Origin: an uncultured Synergistales bacterium
GTDB taxonomy: Bacteria > Synergistota > Synergistia > Synergistales > Aminobacteriaceae
Reading direction: 5' to 3'
Length of the DNA stretch: 6,178 nt
NCBI GenBank assembly: GCA_905233335.1
Contig: CAJOED010000098.1
Coordinates: 1-6,178 of the forward strand
The translations under genes were made by a program, and so were the position numbers. Shown here piece after piece: positions 1 to 4,296 of the stretch (position 1 is its first letter; every line of letters begins with the position of its first letter). A model generated the notes under the pieces. It worked only from the letters and a program-made list of their open reading frames with translations. It was not told the origin of the DNA and made no database searches.

Positions 1-177
1 AAAAATCTTGAGGGCTGTGAGTATCCTCGTGCATATGGCAGGGCATTAACAGGCAGTCTCAAAGGGTACTGGCGGTACAAAATCGGAGATTACAGACTGA
101 TAGCTGACATTCAGGACGACAAAATTGTAATTGTTATAACAGAAGTCGGACATCGGAGCGAAATATATAACTCGTAG
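1..177 (+). CDS. RelE/ParE-superfamily toxin, C-terminal 58 residues (5' end outside window)
   Basis: Reading frame 1 is open from the first base to a TAG stop at 175-177. The 58 residues have the typical ending of RelE-type mRNA interferases of type II toxin-antitoxin systems: a P-R-A-Y-G-R-A-L segment (residues 9-16), then G-Y-W-R-Y-K-I-G-D-Y-R-L (22-33), a beta-strand run, and the ending E-V-G-H-R-S-E-I-Y (48-56). By comparison with E. coli RelE, Arg32 corresponds to Arg61, Arg52 to Arg81 and Tyr56 to Tyr87, residues implicated in ribosome-dependent mRNA cleavage, so the toxin is probably active. Family members are about 85-95 residues, so roughly a third is missing because the window starts inside the gene. 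The antitoxin would be expected upstream and is not visible. The stop codon overlaps the galK ribosome binding site, so the two genes may share a transcript. Family assignment is firm; which RelE/ParE subgroup it belongs to is not. Confidence 0.85.
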   Translation, partial: KNLEGCEYPRAYGRALTGSLKGYWRYKIGDYRLIADIQDDKIVIVITEVGHRSEIYNS

Positions 178-182
178 GAGGG
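176..182 (+). promoter_or_regulatory. Shine-Dalgarno site of galK, overlapping the toxin stop codon
   Basis: AGGAGGG lies 7 bases before the ATG at 190 and shares its first two bases with the TAG stop of the toxin gene. The spacing and strength fix the galK start, and the overlap means ribosomes finishing the toxin sit on the galK initiation site. Confidence 0.8.
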
Positions 183-189
183 AACAATC

Positions 190-1368
190 ATGACAGAAAA
201 AATGTATGAACAATTCGCAAAAGTATTCAGCACAACAGCACACCCCGAAAAATTTTTCTCGCCCGGCCGCGTAAACCTCATAGGCGAACACACAGACCAT
301 GAAGGCGGCTATGTCTTTCCCTGCGCAATCAACTACGGCATATACGCACTCGCACAGAAACGCCACGGAAACACATTACGCTTATACTCCATGAATTTCG
401 ACACTGACACTTTACCTTTCGAGATAGCATTTGATGACATTCACGAGAAACTCACCGGCGCACGTTCATGGGTGAATTACCCTTTGGGAATAGTGAGCGT
501 CCTCAAAAAGCACGGCTATAAATTCGAGTCGGGCGTTGACATTCTCTACAACGGGAACTTGCCGGACGGGGCTGGACTGTCATCATCGGCGGCTCTTGAG
601 GTGCTGACCGTAAAGATATTCAGTGAGCTGTTAGAGCTTCATATCGACGGAGTGAGTGCGGCGAAATTCTCACAGGAAGCGGAAAATTCTTTTGTCGGAA
701 TGCACTGCGGAATAATGGATCAGTTCGCCGTCAGCATGGGAAAAAAGAACAACGCGGTACTCCTCAACTGCTCGACGCTCGAATACTTCTATGCACCTCT
801 TGAACTCGGCACGTGCAAAATCATCATCACGAACTCGAACGTTCCTCATTCGCTCGTGTCCTCCGAATACAACCTGCGCCGCACACAGTGTGAAGAAGCC
901 CTCGCCGACATCCAGAAGGTGAAAAACATCTCGTGTCTTTGCGATCTGTCAGTGAATGATCTTGACGAGGTATCTTTTGCCGTGAAAGACCCGGTAACTT
1001 TGCGCCGTGCACGTCATGCAGTCAGTGAGAACGAAAGAGCTTCACGAGCCGCACAAGCATTGAGAGCCGGAGACCTTCACACGTTCGGGCGGTTAATGAA
1101 CGCTTCTCATGTGTCATTGCGTGATGACTATCAAGTTACTGTGAAGGAGCTTGATGTTCTTGCGTCGCTGGCTTGGGAGATGCCCGGAGTTATCGGTTCA
1201 CGTATGACGGGAGGCGGTTTCGGCGGGTGCACTGTAAGCATCGTCGAACATGACGCTGTAGAGAAATTCATTGACATAATCGGCCGGGAGTACGAGAAGC
1301 GCACGGGACGCAAGGCAAGTTTTTATGTTGTCGAAACGTCAGACGGTGCAGGGAGGCTGAATAGTTAG
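190..1368 (+). CDS. galK: galactokinase
   Basis: GHMP-family sugar kinase that phosphorylates alpha-D-galactose at C1 with ATP, the entry step of the Leloir pathway, in the cytoplasm. All signatures are present in order. The galactokinase signature G-R-V-N-L-I-G-E-H-T-D-H is at residues 26-37; Arg27, Glu33, His34 and Asp36 match the sugar-binding and catalytic set. The ATP-binding loop G-A-G-L-S-S-S-A-A-L-E is at 127-137. G-I-M-D-Q is near 174-178, with Asp177 as the expected catalytic base. The C-terminal GHMP motif M-T-G-G-G-F-G-G-C-T is at 339-348. Length (392 aa) is normal for bacterial GalK. The start is set by the AGGAGGG site 7 bases upstream. No galT, galE or mutarotase gene is in the window; the gene sits 12 bases behind a toxin gene and ends before a weak hairpin. 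No frameshift or missing key residue is visible. Another GHMP sugar kinase is possible but less likely given motif 1. Confidence 0.95.
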   Translation: MTEKMYEQFAKVFSTTAHPEKFFSPGRVNLIGEHTDHEGGYVFPCAINYGIYALAQKRHGNTLRLYSMNFDTDTLPFEIAFDDIHEKLTGARSWVNYPLGIVSVLKKHGYKFESGVDILYNGNLPDGAGLSSSAALEVLTVKIFSELLELHIDGVSAAKFSQEAENSFVGMHCGIMDQFAVSMGKKNNAVLLNCSTLEYFYAPLELGTCKIIITNSNVPHSLVSSEYNLRRTQCEEALADIQKVKNISCLCDLSVNDLDEVSFAVKDPVTLRRARHAVSENERASRAAQALRAGDLHTFGRLMNASHVSLRDDYQVTVKELDVLASLAWEMPGVIGSRMTGGGFGGCTVSIVEHDAVEKFIDIIGREYEKRTGRKASFYVVETSDGAGRLNS

Positions 1369-1375
1369 TATAATG
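1366..1375 (+). repeat. TAGTATAATG at the galK stop codon (copy 1 of 2)
   Basis: The ten bases TAGTATAATG begin with the TAG stop of galK and contain a consensus -10 hexamer TATAAT at 1369-1374. The same ten bases occur at the permease stop (3586-3595), each time followed within a few bases by a C-rich hairpin. No convincing -35 element lies 16-18 bases upstream here, so promoter function for the downstream regulator gene is only a possibility. Confidence 0.45.
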
Positions 1376-1383
1376 TTACGCGA

Positions 1384-1406
1384 ACCCCTGCTGTTTGTGC
1401 GGGGGT
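1384..1406 (+). terminator. hairpin after galK, possible decayed terminator
   Basis: ACCCCTGC (1384-1391) pairs with GCGGGGGT (1399-1406) over eight base pairs including one G-U wobble, around the loop TGTTTGT. It sits 15 bases after the galK stop. The following bases are AATTCATG, not a U-run, so intrinsic termination would be weak. The hairpin resembles the terminator at 6036-6062 in arm and loop sequence (CCCCT, CTGTTT, TGCGG), which suggests a terminator of the same type that lost its T-tract. It could also act as a 5' stem-loop on the transcript of the regulator gene. Confidence 0.4.
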
Positions 1407-1431
1407 AATTCATGACATCGCAGGCCGGAAA

Positions 1432-1542
1432 ATGAAACATAATGTTTTGCAAGCAGAAAGATTAATTCATGAAGCTCATGTGCTATGGGAGCTTGCAGAA
1501 AAATTTTGTGCCGGTTGTTATGTGTTGCGGGGCGTAAAATGA
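1432..1542 (+). pseudogene. short diverged copy of the 5' end of the GntR regulator gene (36-codon open frame)
   Basis: ATG at 1432 opens a 36-codon frame ending at TGA 1540-1542. Its product aligns with the first 49 residues of the regulator that follows: both begin M-K, keep V-x-Q-x-E, then R-x-I-H-E, a shared L, E-L-A-E-K-F-x-A-G, and end R-x-V-K or R-x-x-V-K. I count 21 identities in 36 positions. The alignment needs three gaps (4, 8 and 1 codons), all multiples of three, so the frame survives. At DNA level 17 bases are identical (1489-1505 and 1632-1648). The recognition-helix residues (R-S-T-I in the regulator) have become C-Y-V-L, so the copy cannot be a working DNA-binding domain. Its TGA overlaps the regulator's ATG as ATGA. 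It may be a relic of a partial tandem duplication, or a translated leader that couples to the regulator. A-G-G at 1422-1424 is only a weak ribosome binding site. Confidence 0.7.
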
Positions 1543-2213
1543 AGCGTCTTGTTGTGCAGGTAGAAGAAGATTTATTGAGATACATTCACGAAACCCCGAT
1601 ACTTGTCGGAGAAAAAATCCCGAATGAATTTGAGCTTGCAGAAAAATTCTCCGCCGGTCGCAGTACAATCCGTGAAGCCGTAAAAATTCTCACCTCAAAG
1701 GGAGTTCTAGAAGTCCGGCAGGGTTCAGGGACGTTCGTAGTAAGTCATAGCACCGTAGAAGATGACCCCTTGCGACTTGGCCGCTACAACGACAAACTAC
1801 AATTAGCACTCGAACTTTTCGACGTACGGTTGATGATAGAGCCGGAAATCGCCGCACATGCCGCACTCAATGCCACCGATGACGACATAGCAGAAATCAC
1901 GCGCTTATGTGATGAGGTTGAAGCGTTGTACCTTTCAGGAATAGATCACACGAAAAAGGATGTAGAGTTTCACACGAAAATAGCTCAATGCTCCCGCAAC
2001 AGAGTAGTAGAAGAACTTGTGCCGCTGATAGTGTCGGCAGTCTTCACGTTCGTCAACGTAACACACAGATTACTCCTTCATGAGACAATCGAAACTCACC
2101 GGGCAATCACAGAAGCAATTTCTCGTCATGACCAGACGGGTGCGCGCTGTGCAATGGAGATGCACTTAATCTACAATCGTATGATGATTATCAAGCTGAT
2201 GGAGCAGAAATAA
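1539..2213 (+). CDS. GntR-family transcriptional regulator, FCD (FadR/UxuR-type) subfamily
   Basis: Likely metabolite-responsive DNA-binding regulator of the neighbouring sugar-acid genes. Residues 1-70 form the GntR winged helix-turn-helix: E-L-A-E-K-F-S-A-G-R-S-T-I-R-E-A-V at 32-48, then the wing G-V-L-E-V-R-Q-G-S-G-T-F-V. The rest is the helical FCD effector domain, starting near F-D-V-R-L-M-I-E-P-E. The metal-binding set of FCD proteins is present: Asp141 and His145 (D-V-E-F-H), His187 (E-T-H-R-A-I) and His209 (E-M-H-L). Length is 224 aa, normal for the family. I chose the ATG at 1539 over an in-frame ATG at 1485 because the family fold begins directly after M-K-R-L, and the 18 extra residues fall on the upstream duplicated segment read in another frame. 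No strong Shine-Dalgarno precedes 1539; initiation may rely on the ATGA overlap with the 36-codon frame upstream. No terminator separates it from the permease region. GntR/FCD assignment is secure; the effector is inferred (an aldonate or hexuronate). Confidence 0.9.
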   Translation: MKRLVVQVEEDLLRYIHETPILVGEKIPNEFELAEKFSAGRSTIREAVKILTSKGVLEVRQGSGTFVVSHSTVEDDPLRLGRYNDKLQLALELFDVRLMIEPEIAAHAALNATDDDIAEITRLCDEVEALYLSGIDHTKKDVEFHTKIAQCSRNRVVEELVPLIVSAVFTFVNVTHRLLLHETIETHRAITEAISRHDQTGARCAMEMHLIYNRMMIIKLMEQK

Positions 2214-2218
2214 TTTTA

Positions 2219-2247
2219 TTGACCCTGAATATAATTGCATATATATT
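2219..2247 (+). promoter_or_regulatory. candidate sigma70-type promoter upstream of the permease
   Basis: TTGACC (2219-2224) and TATATT (2242-2247) are separated by exactly 17 bases, each one mismatch from consensus. It begins six bases after the stop of the regulator gene. Transcription would start near 2254 and run into the permease frame. The region is AT-rich, so chance matches are easier here than elsewhere. Confidence 0.5.
2228..2247 (+). promoter_or_regulatory. candidate operator: 20-bp imperfect palindrome over the -10 region
   Basis: AATATA (2228-2233) and TATATT (2242-2247) are perfect inverted arms around a central palindromic TGCA (2236-2239); 16 of 20 positions are symmetric. 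The right arm is also the proposed -10 hexamer, so a bound dimer would block the promoter. FCD-type GntR regulators bind short palindromes, and the gene for one ends just upstream, which makes it the natural candidate ligand. That link is inference, and AT-rich palindromes can arise by chance. Confidence 0.4.
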
Positions 2248-2382
2248 TTTCGCATTCCCAACCGTCTTGTTGCGGGCGCGTTAATCGGTCTGGTTATTCT
2301 TCTGCTTCTCATCATTAAGTACAAAGTTCACGCAATAATCTCTATTCTCGTCGGTGCGATCGCTATCGGCCTCATTGCAGGA

Positions 2383-3588
2383 ATGCCGCTTCCGTTGATT
2401 GTGCAGTCGGTGAATGACGGCATGGGCGGAACATTGCGGGGTATCGCGTTACTCGTCGGACTCGGCTCAATGTTCGGTGCAATCCTTGAGGCTTCAGGAG
2501 GTGCGCAGACGTTAGCTGTTACGATGGTGAAGAAGTTCGGCGACGAAAAAGCAGCATGGGCACTCGGCATTACGGGACTCGTTGTTGCTATTCCTGTGTT
2601 CTTTGATGCGGGACTGATTATCCTGATACCGTTAGCGTTCTCACTCGCAAAACGCACTAACAGGAGCGCACTGTTCTACACGATACCGCTTCTTGCCGGA
2701 CTGGCTGTCGGTCATGCGTTCATTCCCCCGACTCCCGGCCCCGTACTCGTCGCTAACATGATAGGCGTTGACTTGGGATTCGTTATCCTCATCGGTGTAT
2801 TCTGCGGAACTCTGGCTATGATTGTTGCAGAGCCTATATGGGGCGCGTTCTGCGGGAAAAAATATTACGTCCCCGTCCCCGAATCAATACGCAACCAAGC
2901 AGACTTTGACGAGTCGAAACTTCCGAGCTTCTCGACGATTGCCGGAATAATATTAATCCCGTTATTATTGATAATCTTGAAGTCCGTGTTCGGTGTCATT
3001 CCCTCAATGAAGGACGTAATGCCGATATTCAACTTTCTCGGTGAACCGTTTGTTGCGTTGCTGATAGCTACAATTTTCGCTATGTATCGTCTTGGCCTGA
3101 AGCACGGTTACACTATGGAGGAACTCGAAAAGGTCATGACGAAATCGCTTGAACCCACCGGGTTAATTCTGCTTGTTACGGCTTGCGGCGGAGTCCTGCG
3201 GTATGTGCTTCAGTATTCGGGAATAGGCAACCTCATCGGGAACGCTGTAGCTTCTATCAACATGCCCATAGTAGTAGTAGCGTTCGTAGTTGCGACTCTC
3301 GTGCGTGTGTGCGTCGGGAGTGCTACGGTGGCAATGACGATGGCGGCAGGTATCGTTGCGGCAATGCCTGCGGTACAGAGCCTCACTCCGTTGTACAAAG
3401 CGTGCGTTGTTGCGGCGGTTGCGGGCGGGTCTACAGTGTGCTCACACTTCAACGATTCGGGATTCTGGCTGGTGAAATCACTTGTCGGGCTTGACGAAAC
3501 TACGACGCTCAAGACATGGACGATAATGGAAACGCTCGTGGGTGTGTCGGGGTTTGTGGTTGCGTTGATAATATCGCTCTGCTTCTAG
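2383..3588 (+). CDS. GntP-family gluconate/sugar-acid:H+ symporter (true N-terminus lies upstream)
   Basis: Integral inner-membrane permease of the GntP family (TC 2.A.8), which imports gluconate and related hydroxy acids with protons. The protein is strongly hydrophobic with many membrane segments. Family motifs are G-H-A-F-I-P-P-T-P-G-P at 110-120 (numbered from this ATG) and S-H-F-N-D-S-G-F-W-L-V-K at 354-365, followed by the typical T-x-K-T-W-T stretch and a last membrane helix. From the ATG at 2383 it is 401 aa, about 40 short of the usual 440-450, and this ATG has no ribosome binding site. The missing residues are encoded in frame just upstream, so 2383 is an internal methionine rather than the natural start. 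It lies downstream of an FCD-type GntR gene and ends before a strong terminator, so it is probably transcribed alone or with the regulator. The exact substrate (gluconate, galactonate or another aldonate) cannot be read from the sequence. Confidence 0.88.
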   Translation: MPLPLIVQSVNDGMGGTLRGIALLVGLGSMFGAILEASGGAQTLAVTMVKKFGDEKAAWALGITGLVVAIPVFFDAGLIILIPLAFSLAKRTNRSALFYTIPLLAGLAVGHAFIPPTPGPVLVANMIGVDLGFVILIGVFCGTLAMIVAEPIWGAFCGKKYYVPVPESIRNQADFDESKLPSFSTIAGIILIPLLLIILKSVFGVIPSMKDVMPIFNFLGEPFVALLIATIFAMYRLGLKHGYTMEELEKVMTKSLEPTGLILLVTACGGVLRYVLQYSGIGNLIGNAVASINMPIVVVAFVVATLVRVCVGSATVAMTMAAGIVAAMPAVQSLTPLYKACVVAAVAGGSTVCSHFNDSGFWLVKSLVGLDETTTLKTWTIMETLVGVSGFVVALIISLCF

Positions 3589-3594
3589 TATAAT
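3565..3594 (+). promoter_or_regulatory. promoter-like sequence at the permease 3' end
   Basis: TTGATA (3565-3570) and a perfect TATAAT (3589-3594) are separated by 18 bases, overlapping the permease stop codon. A start near 3601 would fall inside the following hairpin, losing only the first two bases of its left arm, so most transcripts might end at once. It may still supply some transcription to the exported-protein and dehydratase genes, which otherwise have no visible promoter. Confidence 0.4.
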
Positions 3595-3595
3595 G
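3586..3595 (+). repeat. TAGTATAATG at the permease stop codon (copy 2 of 2)
   Basis: Identical to the ten bases at 1366-1375. In both places the first three bases are the stop codon, the next six a TATAAT hexamer, and a C-rich hairpin follows after 3 to 8 bases. Confidence 0.45.
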
Positions 3596-3598
3596 AAC

Positions 3599-3635
3599 TT
3601 CCCCCTTTGTCGTCATGATGAGGGGGAATTTTTTT
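3599..3635 (+). terminator. strong rho-independent terminator after the permease
   Basis: TTCCCCCT (3599-3606) pairs perfectly with AGGGGGAA (3621-3628), and seven T residues follow (3629-3635). The 14-base loop can extend pairing slightly (TCGT with ATGA). It lies ten bases after the permease stop and separates the permease from the downstream gene pair. Confidence 0.88.
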
Positions 3636-3657
3636 AAAGAAGGACGGAGATTTTGTT

Positions 3658-4275
3658 ATGGGCAGAAAGATTTTTACGGCGTTAGTTTTGTGCGTTATGT
3701 TTTTGTGTCCGGCAGTGGGTTATGAACTTACGAGGCTAGAAAAATTTGAGTTCAGCCTTGCAGACACAGCGAGAAAAATTCTGAACTACAACAAGCCGGC
3801 GTTCGAGGTGAAACTCACAAAGGATGACCGCAAATATACAATTGAGGGAACGAGCCGTAGAAGGTTAGCGCGTTCACTATGGAACAGAGTATGCGCAAAA
3901 GATAAAACTCTCGTTGTGGGAGCAGGTAATAATGACCCGGCTAACACAGTGCCTTGTTATTTCGTAACGGAAGACCCGGAACTTATATTTGTCGGCGGCA
4001 TAAGAGTCGGTGCAAGCGTGAAGGTGCTTGAGAAATTTTTCGGCAAATCAATCAATAACATGAACGACTACGGAGATGATACGCACATACTCTGGGGAAC
4101 GGCGGACGAGGACTGGTCTGACGGGTACAGGATTACGCACGAAAACGGAATAATTACGCGCATAGAGACTAACGGCTGGTCTCGTGATGAACCTATAACC
4201 GACAGAACGAAAAACTTTGTGAAGAAGAAGGCGGCGGAGCTTGGTATTTCTGCCCAGTGGTATACAGAAAAATAA
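3658..4275 (+). CDS. small exported protein of unknown function
   Basis: I do not recognise this 205-residue protein. It begins with a clear Sec-type signal peptide: Arg3-Lys4, a hydrophobic core at about 5-17 and a plausible cleavage site after A-V-G (19-21), leaving a mature protein of about 184 residues. There is a cysteine at 17 but no good lipobox, so a soluble periplasmic or secreted protein is more likely than a lipoprotein. The mature part is charged and hydrophilic. A segment V-G-G-I-R-V-G-A-S-V-K-V-L-E-K-F-F-G-K (about 112-130) resembles the loose V-G-x-S-x-x-x-V-x-x-x-x-G pattern of small envelope proteins such as the BamE/SmpA group; this is only a resemblance. The start is supported by GGAG at 3646-3649, eight bases before the ATG. 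It sits after a terminator and 21 bases ahead of the dehydratase gene, so the two are probably cotranscribed, although no link in function is obvious. Confidence 0.8.
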   Translation: MGRKIFTALVLCVMFLCPAVGYELTRLEKFEFSLADTARKILNYNKPAFEVKLTKDDRKYTIEGTSRRRLARSLWNRVCAKDKTLVVGAGNNDPANTVPCYFVTEDPELIFVGGIRVGASVKVLEKFFGKSINNMNDYGDDTHILWGTADEDWSDGYRITHENGIITRIETNGWSRDEPITDRTKNFVKKKAAELGISAQWYTEK

Positions 4276-4296
4276 TATGAAGGAGGTAATAACACT

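Larger units (their letters stand above)
2200..2382 (+). other. in-frame upstream extension of the permease gene lacking a usual start codon
   Basis: The permease frame is open upstream of its first ATG (2383) back to a TGA at 2197-2199. From about 2278 it encodes A-L-I-G-L-V-I-L-L-L-L-I-I-K-Y-K-V-H and then I-S-I-L-V-G-A-I-A-I-G-L-I-A-G, which match the first membrane segment and following helix expected at the N-terminus of GntP permeases. No ATG, GTG or TTG occurs in this frame between 2200 and 2382. Possible rare starts are ATT at 2245 or 2254, ATA at 2239 and CTG at 2290 or 2302, none with a clear Shine-Dalgarno site. Loss of the start by mutation, or an assembly or sequencing error, is equally possible. 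Confidence 0.7.

Noticed and set aside
46..366. 106-codon minus-strand open frame opposite the toxin and galK start
   Set aside because: It runs opposite two recognised genes, is cysteine- and phenylalanine-rich with no motif, and would cross the galK ribosome binding site.
1485..1538. Longer start for the GntR regulator, adding 18 residues (M-G-A-C-R-K...)
   Set aside because: The added residues lie ahead of the normal family start, have no good ribosome binding site, and are an out-of-frame reading of the duplicated regulator segment.
3183..3512. Open frames in other phases within the permease gene
   Set aside because: Low-complexity translations (Arg/Cys-rich or Thr/Ala-rich) that mirror the hydrophobic permease codons; no independent support.
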